A program made the position numbers and the translations under genes. From the NCBI GenBank assembly GCA_005882135.1, contig VBDR01000031.1, forward strand, positions 1 to 64,000: a DNA stretch of 64,000 nucleotides. The letters are read 5' to 3'. The stretch is from Chloroflexota bacterium (GTDB lineage Bacteria; Chloroflexota; Dormibacteria; Dormibacterales; Dormibacteraceae). Positions 25,463-33,044 of the stretch are shown one piece after another. The notes under the pieces were generated by a model, which was given only the letters and a program-made list of their open reading frames with translations, searched no databases and was not told the origin of the DNA. Every line of letters begins with the position of its first letter. Position 1 is the first letter of the stretch.

Positions 25463-27078
25463 TGGGCGAATTTCGTGACATCGGAGCACCGCCGCCGCCG
25501 GAGGAGCGCACCGACGGCCATCAGCATCGACTGATCCAAGTCGATTCGGATCTGCTTGCCGACGTCGGCCACCAGCTGCGCAACCAGCTCAACGCGGTGG
25601 TAGGGGCGGCGGGCCTGCTTGCGACCATCGCCGAGTCGACCGAAGAGCGCGAGCTCGCGGCCATCGTCGAGACCGGGGCCGAGCAGGTGGCGCGAATCGT
25701 GGACGAGGTGCTCGACGCCGTGACCATGGAGAGCGGCGAGTTCGAGCTGGCGCTGCATCCGTTTGACGTGCGTTCGACGATCGAAAACTGTCTGGGGCTC
25801 GTTGCCGAGGCGGCCGGGTCGAAGGGCCTCGACATCTCGTTCAAAGCCGGGCCCGAGGTGCCAAACGTTGCCATCGGCGATTCGCGCCGGCTCGAGCAGA
25901 TCCTGATGACCCTGCTGCACGGCGCCGTCGACCGCACCTATCGAGGCGGCATCGGAGTCGAGCTCACCGCTGAGGACCGCGGCGGACTGGTGACGCTTCA
26001 GTTCAACATTCGCGATACGGGCCGCGGCGTGCCTGCAAGGATCCTTCGCGGCGGCCTCGACGGCGTGACCGGTCCCTACGACAAGCTCGAGCCCGGTGAT
26101 CGCCTCGCTGTTTTGAGCCTCCGCACGACAAAGCAGCTGGTCGAGATGATGGATGGCGAGCTGCGCGTGGAGCAGGGCGGCGTCGAGGCCGGCCCCGACG
26201 CAGGCACCACCTTTGCATTCACGATCCTCGCCGAGTCGCTGCCCGGCGCCGTGGCCACCACGCTGCTGACGCTGGAGGCGATGCGGGTGCTCGTCATCGC
26301 CGCGGACCCGACCGAAAAACGAGTGCTCGCGCTGCAGGTCGAGCAGTGGGGGGCGGCCGCCACCTCGGCGACGCCAGAGGAGGCGCTTGGCGCGATCCAG
26401 ATGGGTCGTCCGTTCGACATCGCTCTGATCGAGCATCGCCCGCCCGCCATCGACGGGCTCGAGATCTCGGCCTCACTCCGCGGGCTGCGACGGCCCGACC
26501 AGATGCCGATCGTGCTCATCGGGTCCGCGACCTCAGGGGCCGCGGAGGCCGCGGCCGCGGACAGCGGCCTGATCCAGGCGACGCTGACCAAGCCCGTGCC
26601 GCCGCGGACCCTGCACGACGTGATGATCCAGGTCGCCGGGCGCGGCGCTCAACCGCAGGAGGCGCACAAGGTCGAGCCAGGGGCGCTGCGCGTGCTGATC
26701 GCCGATGACAACGCGTTGAACCAGAATCTGCTGAAACGACTTGTCAGCAAGCTGGGTCACACAGTCGATGTCGTGTCGAACGGTCGCGAGGCGGTGGCCG
26801 CCGTCGCCCAGCAGCCTTACGACGCGGTGCTGATGGACGTGCTGATGCCGGAGATGGATGGGCTGGTCGCCGCGGAGGCGATCTGCCGGCGCTGGCCGCG
26901 AGGCAATCGGCCGCTCTTGATCGCGCTCACCGCCATGGCCGGGCCCGGCGACCAGGAGCGATGCCTCCGCGCGGGCTTTGACGACTACATGAGCAAGCCG
27001 GTGCGAAGGGAAGACCTGACCGAGGCGCTGAAAGCGGCGGTCGGCTACCGCAGCAACCGGGAGAGGGCAGGCCTCTAG
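25462..27078 (+). CDS. Hybrid histidine-kinase-like protein with pseudo-receiver and receiver
   Basis: This 538-residue soluble protein shares one base with the tadA stop (TGATG). Domain order: a dimerisation helix with an unusual H-box ADVGHQLRNQLNAVVG (His about residue 36), a HATPase-like region, a first receiver-like domain (about 275-390) and a canonical receiver (about 410-530; LIADDNALNQ, VLMDVLMPEMDG, LTAMA, MSKPV). The HATPase N-box reads EQILMTLLHGAVDRT without the Mg-binding Asn, though DTGRGVP resembles a G1 box. The first receiver lacks the acidic pair and has Glu instead of the phospho-Asp (IALIEHRPPAIDG). It may be a scaffold or phospho-sink linked to Tad function. Confidence 0.8.
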   Translation: MGEFRDIGAPPPPEERTDGHQHRLIQVDSDLLADVGHQLRNQLNAVVGAAGLLATIAESTEERELAAIVETGAEQVARIVDEVLDAVTMESGEFELALHPFDVRSTIENCLGLVAEAAGSKGLDISFKAGPEVPNVAIGDSRRLEQILMTLLHGAVDRTYRGGIGVELTAEDRGGLVTLQFNIRDTGRGVPARILRGGLDGVTGPYDKLEPGDRLAVLSLRTTKQLVEMMDGELRVEQGGVEAGPDAGTTFAFTILAESLPGAVATTLLTLEAMRVLVIAADPTEKRVLALQVEQWGAAATSATPEEALGAIQMGRPFDIALIEHRPPAIDGLEISASLRGLRRPDQMPIVLIGSATSGAAEAAAADSGLIQATLTKPVPPRTLHDVMIQVAGRGAQPQEAHKVEPGALRVLIADDNALNQNLLKRLVSKLGHTVDVVSNGREAVAAVAQQPYDAVLMDVLMPEMDGLVAAEAICRRWPRGNRPLLIALTAMAGPGDQERCLRAGFDDYMSKPVRREDLTEALKAAVGYRSNRERAGL

Positions 27079-27083
27079 AACCG

Positions 27084-27112
27084 CTCTCCCCACAGGGAGA
27101 GGGTCGGGGGGA
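27084..27112. repeat. CTCTCCC palindromic repeat
   Basis: CTCTCCC (27084-27090) and GGGAGAG (27095-27101) form a perfect 7-bp stem with a CACA loop in the gap between two converging genes. It may act as a bidirectional terminator, though there is no T-run. Confidence 0.5.
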
Positions 27113-27131
27113 GCAGTACTGGCCTGGCCAG

Positions 27132-27467
27132 CTAGCTCCGGAGTCTGGTGTCCAGCCGGTCCTCACGCGACGCGCGCCGAGATGCCCGCGCCTCCAGGTA
27201 CACGACGACGATCACGATCATCCCGCCCAGGACCATGAATCCCCCCAGGGCTTCGGCCTCGACGCCCGTCGGCTGGGCGATGATCTGGACCATCGCCGCG
27301 CCGAACACCAGGATGTAGCTCAGCCCGAGCAGCCTGACCCGCGGCGCGACCTCGGAGGTCTCGGCGCCGCGCCACGGCCGCTTGCCGATGATCAGCAGGT
27401 AGGCGCCCATGATCAGCGCCAGCGACGCGAGGACCATGGAGACCACCTGCACGTAAGCCGTTGTCAC
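27132..27467 (-). CDS. Small three-span membrane protein, unknown function
   Basis: The 111-residue protein starts at GTG 27467 and has three hydrophobic segments: VVSMVLASLALIMGAYLLII, GLSYILVFGAAMVQII and GFMVLGGMIVIVVVYLEA. A basic tail (RASRRASREDRLDTRLRS) points to a cytoplasmic C-terminus. I recognise no family. The gene is single, converges on the hybrid kinase and is divergent from hisS. A TAAACT hexamer nine bases before the start supports both the coding call and the GTG. Confidence 0.65.
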   Translation of the reverse strand: MTTAYVQVVSMVLASLALIMGAYLLIIGKRPWRGAETSEVAPRVRLLGLSYILVFGAAMVQIIAQPTGVEAEALGGFMVLGGMIVIVVVYLEARASRRASREDRLDTRLRS

Positions 27468-27476
27468 CGGCGCGAG

Positions 27477-27482
27477 AGTTTA
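27477..27482 (-). promoter_or_regulatory. -10 hexamer for the 111-residue membrane protein
   Basis: TAAACT on the minus strand, with exactly nine bases to the GTG at 27467. It predicts a leaderless or near-leaderless transcript. Confidence 0.5.
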
Positions 27483-27502
27483 ACCGGCCAACCCTCGGTT
27501 CT

Positions 27503-27508
27503 TACACT
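27503..27508 (+). promoter_or_regulatory. -10 hexamer for hisS
   Basis: TACACT, with 11 bases to the ATG at 27520. There is no Shine-Dalgarno sequence between them. Confidence 0.45.
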
Positions 27509-27519
27509 TGATCACTCCA

Positions 27520-28776
27520 ATGCCTCGCGCTCAGCCGATCAAAGCCGCCCGCGGAGTTCGCGACATCCTGCCGGCCACGATTCCGCTTTGGCGGCAGGCA
27601 GAGCAGGGCGCCGCGGACGTGGCCAGGCGATTTGGCTATCAGGAGATCGCAACGCCGATCATCGAGCAGCTCGAGCTGATCCAGCGGGTCGGCGAAGACA
27701 CGGACGCGGTGGCCAAAGAGCTGTACCGCCTCGACAAGCGTGGCTCGCAAGAGCTCGCGCTCCGGCCAGAGGCGACCGCCGGTGTCGTGCGCGCGTACTT
27801 CGAGGGCGGGCTCAACCAGGGTCCACAGCCCTCGCGTCTTTATTTGATCGGACCCATGTTTCGACACGACAAGCCACAGAAGGGAAGGTACCGCCAGTTC
27901 TTTCAATTCAACGTCGAGGTCATCGGTGGCGCAAGCTCCGGATTCGACGCCGAGGTGATCGAGCTGGCCCTCGGCTGGCTGAATGAGGTTGGCGTGCAGG
28001 ACCTGCGCCTGGAGCTGAACTCGATCGGCGACGGCAAGTGCCGGCCGGCATACCTCGGCCGTTTGACCGAGTACTACAGGCCGTTGAAGTCGAGTCTGCA
28101 CGCCGACTCCCAGCTGCGGCTCGAGCGCAATCCCCTGCGGCTCCTCGACTCCAAGGTCGCCCAGGATCAGCCGTTCAAGGCCGGCGCCCCGAAGATCACC
28201 GATTACCTGTGCGATGAATGCGCGGCTCACTGGGCGGCGGTGCGCCGATTGCTGGACGCGGCGGGCATCGAGTACCAGCACAACCCGTACCTCGTGCGCG
28301 GCCTCGACTACTACACCCGCACCGTGTTCGAGTTTTATCCGGGAGGTGCGAGTGGGCAGCAAGACGCCCTGGCTTCGGGCGGCCGATACGACGGGTTGGC
28401 CGAAGCGGAGGGCTGGCCGTCGACGCCGGGGGTCGGGTTCGCCGGCGGGCTCGACCGCGTCGTCGAGCTGATCGCGGCGAAGGGCGACCAGGCGGCGGTC
28501 AAGCCGGCGGCGGACGTGCTCGTGCTGCCCGATGGAGACTTCGCGGTCGAGGCCGCCGAGGTCGCGCGGATCTGCCGGTCGGTGCGTTCCACCGCGGTCG
28601 ACTACGAGCCGAAAAGCCTGGCGGCGAAGATGCGCTCGGCGAACAAGCTTGGCGTGAAATTCGTCGTGCTGCTCACGCCCGAAGATGCGGCTCGGAGGAG
28701 CGCCCGGGTGCGCGACATGGCGAGCGGCGAGCAGACTGAGCTGGAATGGGTAGAGTTGCCGACGCGTCTCGCATGA
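27520..28776 (+). CDS. hisS: Histidyl-tRNA synthetase
   Basis: It charges tRNA-His. Class II motif 1 begins with GVRDILPATIPLWRQ. Others are RPEATAGVVRAYFEGG, motif 2 FRHDKPQKGRYRQFFQFNVE, the HisA signature LVRGLDYYTRTVFEFY, and motif 3 FAGGLDRVVELI. The C-terminal anticodon-binding domain starts at about residue 330. I use ATG 27520 (418 residues); a TTG at 27508 would overlap the -10 hexamer. The 3' end overlaps aspS by ATGA. Confidence 0.96.
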   Translation: MPRAQPIKAARGVRDILPATIPLWRQAEQGAADVARRFGYQEIATPIIEQLELIQRVGEDTDAVAKELYRLDKRGSQELALRPEATAGVVRAYFEGGLNQGPQPSRLYLIGPMFRHDKPQKGRYRQFFQFNVEVIGGASSGFDAEVIELALGWLNEVGVQDLRLELNSIGDGKCRPAYLGRLTEYYRPLKSSLHADSQLRLERNPLRLLDSKVAQDQPFKAGAPKITDYLCDECAAHWAAVRRLLDAAGIEYQHNPYLVRGLDYYTRTVFEFYPGGASGQQDALASGGRYDGLAEAEGWPSTPGVGFAGGLDRVVELIAAKGDQAAVKPAADVLVLPDGDFAVEAAEVARICRSVRSTAVDYEPKSLAAKMRSANKLGVKFVVLLTPEDAARRSARVRDMASGEQTELEWVELPTRLA

Positions 28777-30530
28777 GCGGCTTTTCCGCTCCGCACTGCG
28801 GCTCGCTTCGCCCCTCTGACGAAGGTCGCGAGCTCGAGCTCTACGGCTGGGTGGCGCGGCGTCGCGACCATGGCGGGCTGATCTTCATCGACCTGCGCGA
28901 CCGTTGGGGTGTCGTCCAGGTGGTGTTCAATCCGAGCCACGCGACTGCTGCCCATGAGAGGGCGTCCGACCTGCGCTCGGAGTACGTGGTCCGGGTCGGG
29001 GGCAAGGTGGCCCGGCGCCGGTCCGGGGCGGAGAACCCGCGCATGCCGACCGGCGAGGTCGAAGTCATCGCCTCCGATCTCGAGATCATCTCAATCGCCA
29101 AGACGCCCCCGTTCGCGATCGAGGATGACGTCGAAGCCGACGAAGCCCTCCGCCTGAAGTACCGATACCTCGACATCCGGCGGCCGAAGATGACCCACAA
29201 CCTCGAGCTCCGACACCGCGTGGTGCAGGCGATTCACCGCTACATGGACGCCCAGGACTTCATGGAAGTCGAGACGCCGATGCTGCTGAAGGGCACGCCC
29301 GAAGGTTCGCGGGACTTCATCGTGCCGTCGCGACTGCATCCCGGCGAGTTCTTTGCCCTGCCGCAGTCGCCGCAGCAGCTGAAGCAGCTGCTGATGGTCG
29401 CGGGGATCGGGCGTTACTACCAGATCGCGCGGTGCCTGCGCGACGAGGACCTCCGCGCGGACAGGGTCGTCGAGATCACGCAGCTCGATGTCGAGATGTC
29501 CTTCTGCACCGAGGAGGACGTGCTCGCGCTGATCGAAGGCTTGTGGCAAAAGGTCTGGAAAGACGTCCTCGGCATCGACATTCCGACCCCGTTCCGGCGC
29601 ATCGACATGCAAGAGGCGCTGCTGAAGTACGGCACCGACAAACCTGACTTGAGGTACGACCTCGAGATCACGGACGTCAGCGACGCGCTGCGCGAAACCG
29701 GCGCGACCGTGCTGCGCTCTGCCCTTCACAGCGGCGGGGTCGTGCGCTGCTTGGCGGTGCCGGGGGGCAAGGACATGAGCCGCCGCGAGCTCGACGAGCT
29801 GGCCCTCCTCGCCACCGGCGCCGGTGCCAAAGGCCTGGCCTGGATGCCCGGGCCGTTGGACCGGCATCTGGGAGAAGGTGAGATGTCCGCCATCAGGTCC
29901 GCCGTGGGGGCCGGGGCAGACGACCTTGTTCTCATCGTCGCCGACCGGCGGCGGAAGGCGGAGACGGTCATGGGATTGCTTCGGCGCGAGATCGCGCGCA
30001 GGCGCAAATTGGTGCGCCACGGTGAGTGGAACTTCCTGTGGGTCTATCCGATGTACCTGTTCGAAGAGGACGACATGGGCAATCTCACGTACGGGCACCA
30101 TCCGTTCACTTCGCCTTGGCCGGAGGACATGCCGATGCTCACGTCGCGCCCTTATGAAGTCAGGGCTCGGGCCTACGACTGCGTGCTCAACGGCGTCGAG
30201 ATCTCCGGCGGCAGCATCCGCATCCACGACCGCGAGCTGCAGGAACGGGTCTTCGAGATCCTCGGCATGGACCGTGACCGCATCCGCTCGCAGTTCGGGC
30301 ACCTGCTCGATGCATTCGAGTACGGCGTGCCGCCGCACGGTGGAATCGCCGCCGGCATCGACCGGCTGATGATGGCGATCACGGAGACCGAGAACATCCG
30401 GGATGTGGTTGCGTTCCCCAAGACGCAGAGCCACCAGGACCTGATGCTCGGCGCGCCCAGCCCGGTCGACCCGAAGCAGCTCGAAGAGCTCCACATTCGA
30501 GTGGTGCCGGCGAAGAAAACGCCGTCGTAG
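28773..30530 (+). CDS. aspS: Aspartyl-tRNA synthetase
   Basis: It charges tRNA-Asp. The start at ATG 28773 overlaps the hisS stop by ATGA and gives MSGFSAPHCGSLRPSDEGRE. An ATG nine codons upstream would lengthen the overlap without adding conserved sequence. The 585-residue bacterial-type enzyme has an OB-fold anticodon domain (LYGWVARRRDHGGLIFIDLR), class II motif 2 (RYYQIARCLRDEDLRADR), the bacterial GAD insertion, and motif 3 (GIAAGIDRLMMAITE). Whether it also charges tRNA-Asn cannot be told from this window. Confidence 0.96.
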   Translation: MSGFSAPHCGSLRPSDEGRELELYGWVARRRDHGGLIFIDLRDRWGVVQVVFNPSHATAAHERASDLRSEYVVRVGGKVARRRSGAENPRMPTGEVEVIASDLEIISIAKTPPFAIEDDVEADEALRLKYRYLDIRRPKMTHNLELRHRVVQAIHRYMDAQDFMEVETPMLLKGTPEGSRDFIVPSRLHPGEFFALPQSPQQLKQLLMVAGIGRYYQIARCLRDEDLRADRVVEITQLDVEMSFCTEEDVLALIEGLWQKVWKDVLGIDIPTPFRRIDMQEALLKYGTDKPDLRYDLEITDVSDALRETGATVLRSALHSGGVVRCLAVPGGKDMSRRELDELALLATGAGAKGLAWMPGPLDRHLGEGEMSAIRSAVGAGADDLVLIVADRRRKAETVMGLLRREIARRRKLVRHGEWNFLWVYPMYLFEEDDMGNLTYGHHPFTSPWPEDMPMLTSRPYEVRARAYDCVLNGVEISGGSIRIHDRELQERVFEILGMDRDRIRSQFGHLLDAFEYGVPPHGGIAAGIDRLMMAITETENIRDVVAFPKTQSHQDLMLGAPSPVDPKQLEELHIRVVPAKKTPS

Positions 30531-30663
30531 CATTGAGTCCGCTCCCGAAGAGTGGCGGACATGTGCGCGTTGCCCAACACTCGATGAACAGGGACCCCGG
30601 AGTCCGCAAGGCCGACCAAACGCCCGCTTTGACGGGACTTGGAGAGCCGAGGCAGGGGACCCA

Positions 30664-30679
30664 CCTGAGCATGCTCAGG
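30664..30679. promoter_or_regulatory. 16-bp perfect palindrome
   Basis: CCTGAGCATGCTCAGG is a perfect inverted repeat without a spacer, the shape of an operator for a dimeric regulator. It lies about 100 bases upstream of a small membrane-protein gene. No cognate regulator is identified. Confidence 0.4.
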
Positions 30680-30711
30680 ACAACCCACCCCCCGCCCTCG
30701 GAGGGAGCCTT

Positions 30712-30772
30712 CCTCCCCATTCATGGGGAGGTGGCCCGGAGGGCCAGAGGGGCTCCCCCGGAGGGGCTGATC
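30712..30772. repeat. GC-rich palindromic intergenic repeat, copy 2
   Basis: CCTCCCCAT (30712-30720) and ATGGGGAGG (30723-30731) are a perfect inverted repeat. They are followed by GTGGCCCGGAGGGCC and GGCTCCCCCGGAGGGG, themselves palindromic. The segment GGGGAGGTGGCCCGGAGGG recurs identically at 57611. Confidence 0.75.
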
Positions 30773-30777
30773 GGCAG

Positions 30778-31077
30778 ATGAAACTGATCCCCCCCGGCCT
30801 CATCGTGGCCGTGCTGCTCGTCCTGGTCGTCTCCCAGCTCTGTTTTGCTTTCCTGCCTTATCGCCGGCGCGCTTACGTCCCGGCGCTGCTGATGACGGCT
30901 TTGGGCTTCGCCCTGGGCCAGCTCTGGGACTTCCTCGGCCTGCCGTCGCTGCGGCTCGGCCAGGCCAACCTGCTTCCGGCCCTGGTGTTCGCGCTGCTGC
31001 TTCAGCCTCTCGCTCGCTTCGTGCCCAGGCCGAGCCGCGAACCCAAAGAACCAGCGGAAAATCCAAAAGTCAACTAG
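30778..31077 (+). CDS. Small membrane protein, unknown function
   Basis: The 99-residue protein has an N-terminal span (LIVAVLLVLVVSQLCFAFLP) and one or two further hydrophobic segments (LLMTALGFALGQLW, LLPALVFALLLQPLA). It ends in a polar tail rich in Pro, Lys and Glu. I recognise no family. It follows the repeat-bearing gap after aspS and precedes a DUF948-like gene by 60 bases. Base use matches its neighbours. Confidence 0.6.
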   Translation: MKLIPPGLIVAVLLVLVVSQLCFAFLPYRRRAYVPALLMTALGFALGQLWDFLGLPSLRLGQANLLPALVFALLLQPLARFVPRPSREPKEPAENPKVN

Positions 31078-31137
31078 AGGACCCGCACTTACTATTGCGG
31101 TTGTGTTTGCGGTCGTGGCCCGAAGGGTATTCAGTCG

Positions 31138-31461
31138 GTGAGCGGTCAAAGCTTCATGTGGATCGCGTTCGGGGTGGCCGCCCTGGTCGTGGCGCTCGCT
31201 CTGGCAGCGGTCCTCATCAGGCTGCGCGGCACGCTGGGTGCCGTGGAGGAGCTGCTCGACACCACCAACGAAGAGTTGAAGGAGACGCTCCCCGAGGTGC
31301 GACAGACGATCGAAAATGTGAACGACATCACCTCGGGTGTGAATGTCGGCCTCAGGACAGGCGGTCGCGGCCTGGCGGCGGTGGGCCGCGGCATCGGTGC
31401 GGCCACGCATGGCGTGAGGGTGGCGGGTCAGAGCCTTGTTCGGTCGGTTAGAGGAGGTTAG
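31138..31461 (+). CDS. DUF948-like membrane protein
   Basis: The 107-residue protein starts at a GTG and has one N-terminal span (MWIAFGVAALVVALALAAVL). An amphipathic helix follows (LLDTTNEELKETLPEVRQTI, NVNDITSGVNVGL) in the manner of DUF948 proteins, which are found in Gram-positive bacteria and often lie next to YtxH-domain genes, as here. Its role is probably structural at the membrane or in stress. It is separated from the next gene by only two bases. Confidence 0.7.
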   Translation: MSGQSFMWIAFGVAALVVALALAAVLIRLRGTLGAVEELLDTTNEELKETLPEVRQTIENVNDITSGVNVGLRTGGRGLAAVGRGIGAATHGVRVAGQSLVRSVRGG

Positions 31462-31463
31462 CG

Positions 31464-31790
31464 ATGGCTGACGACAGGAACGGCGGCGGCGGTTTCGGTT
31501 GGTTCATCCTCGGCGGTCTGGTCGGCCTTGCGGTCGGCGCGTACATCGCGACCGGACCCGGCCGCGAGCAGGTCGAAGGCCTGCGCAGCAAGACGATCGA
31601 GCTGAGCGGAAGCGAGACCGTCCAGAAAGCGCGAGATGCGGCGCAGCGCGCGCGGACGATGGTCACCGATCCCGACCACCCGGTCGGCAAGGCGATCCAG
31701 GACGGAGTCGCGGCCGCGAAGCGCAAGCGCGAAGAGCTCGAGGCGACCGCAGCCCGGAAGATGCAGCGCGCGACCAACCTGGAGGAATAA
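31464..31790 (+). CDS. YtxH-domain protein
   Basis: This 108-residue protein has a Gly-rich start, a single span (GWFILGGLVGLAVGAYIATGP), then a charged helical tail (GREQVEGLRSKTIELSGS, AAAKRKREELEATAARKMQR). The layout is that of YtxH general-stress proteins. Pairing with the DUF948-like gene and the nearby RsbW-like and SigB-like genes suggests a stress-response cluster, as with the SigB-dependent ytxGHJ genes of Bacillus. The parallel is by analogy only. Confidence 0.72.
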   Translation: MADDRNGGGGFGWFILGGLVGLAVGAYIATGPGREQVEGLRSKTIELSGSETVQKARDAAQRARTMVTDPDHPVGKAIQDGVAAAKRKREELEATAARKMQRATNLEE

Positions 31791-31799
31791 CCCGACCAC

Positions 31800-32219
31800 A
31801 TGGCCAAGCGCAACCTGGCGGAGCTGAAGATCCCAGCGTCCTCGTCGTTCATCCCGGTGGCCAAGCGCGTGGCCACGACGTTGGGCGGCCAGCTCGGGCT
31901 GAGCTTGATGGATCTGGACGAGCTGGCGATCGCGCTCACGCAGGCGTGCGACAGCGCGATCGCCTCGGCCGACGACCTCGGCACGCCCGCCGACCTGAAA
32001 CTCACGTACTTCGCCACCAACAGGGCGCTCGTCGTCGACGTCGACCTCATGCCGACGGGCGCCGCGCTGCCGATGCCCAGGCACGAGACGCACATCGACC
32101 CTGAGCTGCAGAGGCTCGCCTACGAGATGATCCGTTGCTTTGTCGACGACTTTCGTCCCTCGATCGAGCCGCAGACGGGTCACCTGAGCTTCCGCATGGT
32201 CAAGCACCTGGCAGGCTGA
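31800..32219 (+). CDS. RsbW/SpoIIAB-like protein, degenerate ATP site
   Basis: The 139-residue protein aligns with serine-kinase anti-sigma factors (HATPase_c_2): IPASSSFIPVAKRVATTLGG, then DLDELAIALTQACDSAIASA where a kinase has the N-box TNAV, and a closing LSFRMVKHLAG. The Mg-binding Asn is missing (CDSAI) and no DxGxG ATP-lid motif is seen, so kinase activity is doubtful. The adjacent SigB-type gene downstream suggests it binds that sigma factor. No RsbV-like antagonist is present in the window. Confidence 0.72.
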   Translation: MAKRNLAELKIPASSSFIPVAKRVATTLGGQLGLSLMDLDELAIALTQACDSAIASADDLGTPADLKLTYFATNRALVVDVDLMPTGAALPMPRHETHIDPELQRLAYEMIRCFVDDFRPSIEPQTGHLSFRMVKHLAG

Positions 32220-32247
32220 TCCCCGACCGGCGGACACTTAAGAGGAA

Positions 32248-33030
32248 TTGGCCTCATCGACGCGGATTCCCCGCGAGGAGCTGCGGGCGCTCCATCGCCG
32301 CTACAAGGAAAGCAAGGATCCCGCCGAGCGTGACCGCATCCGGGCCCAGCTGGTCGACGCCTACCACGACTTTGTCTACTTTCTTGCGCGCAAGTTCCAG
32401 AACCGCGGCGAGCCTCTCGACGACATCGTGCAGGTCGGTTACCTGGGCCTGATCAAAGCCATCGAGCGTTTCGACCCCGACCTCGGGTACGAGTTCACGA
32501 CCTTCGCCACACTGACCGTGGCCGGTGAGATCAAGCGCTACTTCCGCGACAAGGGGACAGCGATCCGATTCCCGCGCCGGCTGCAGGAGCTGCACCAGTC
32601 GGTGGTCCGCGTCAACGAGCAGATGAAGAACGAGCTGGGTCGCGAACCGACGGTGGGCGAGCTCGCGGAGCGCCTCGGCGTCACACCCGACGACGTCACG
32701 GATGCGATGGAGATGGGCCCCGCGTATGTGCCGGTCTCGCTCGACCAGCCCATCTCGAGCGGCGACGGCCAGGACAACAGATCGGTGGCGGAGCAGATCG
32801 GCGGAGCCGACCCCGAGCTCGAGCGCGTTGAGATGCGCGACGTCCTCGACCGCGCCATGGAGCACCTGACTCCCCGCGAGCGGGCGATCATGGCCATGAG
32901 GTTTTATGAGCAGATGTCGCAGTCGGAGATCGCGCGGCGGCTGGGCATCAGCCAGATGCACGTCTCACGTCTGCAGCGGGCAGCCCTCGAGCAGCTGAGA
33001 AAGTACGTGCCGGAAGAAAGCACGGGCTGA
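32248..33030 (+). CDS. SigB/SigF-type alternative sigma factor
   Basis: The start is TTG 32248 closely behind AGAGGA. The 260-residue protein has region 2 (LVDAYHDFVYFLARKFQNRG, DIVQVGYLGLIKAIERFDP, FTTFATLTVAGEIKRYFRDK), region 3 (RLQELHQSVVRVNEQMKNEL) and region 4 (LTPRERAIMAMRFYEQMSQS, IARRLGISQMHVSRLQR). This is the SigB/SigF/SigG group, which controls general stress or development and is usually governed by partner-switching anti-sigma factors. The RsbW-like gene ends 28 bases upstream. Confidence 0.92.
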   Translation: MASSTRIPREELRALHRRYKESKDPAERDRIRAQLVDAYHDFVYFLARKFQNRGEPLDDIVQVGYLGLIKAIERFDPDLGYEFTTFATLTVAGEIKRYFRDKGTAIRFPRRLQELHQSVVRVNEQMKNELGREPTVGELAERLGVTPDDVTDAMEMGPAYVPVSLDQPISSGDGQDNRSVAEQIGGADPELERVEMRDVLDRAMEHLTPRERAIMAMRFYEQMSQSEIARRLGISQMHVSRLQRAALEQLRKYVPEESTG

Positions 33031-33044
33031 GTGACGGGTCACTG

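Larger units (their letters stand above)
30531..30777. other. 247-base intergenic stretch with hairpins and repeats
   Basis: After aspS, GTCCGC (30537-30542) can pair with GCGGAC (30555-30560), and the same GCGGAC can instead pair with a second GTCCGC at 30602-30607, giving mutually exclusive hairpins. A 16-bp perfect palindrome lies at 30664-30679 and a GC-rich repeat at 30712-30772. I see no coding potential and could not match the segment to a known RNA family. Confidence 0.5.

Noticed and set aside
28746-28772. Upstream ATG for aspS
   Set aside because: It would add nine non-conserved residues within hisS; ATG 28773 gives the ATGA overlap seen at other junctions.
29091-30533. 480-codon minus-strand frame opposite aspS
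   Set aside because: Antisense shadow; the plus strand encodes complete AspRS.
30531-30777. tRNA or T-box leader between aspS and the next gene
   Set aside because: No cloverleaf, CCA end, T-loop or T-box sequence was found.
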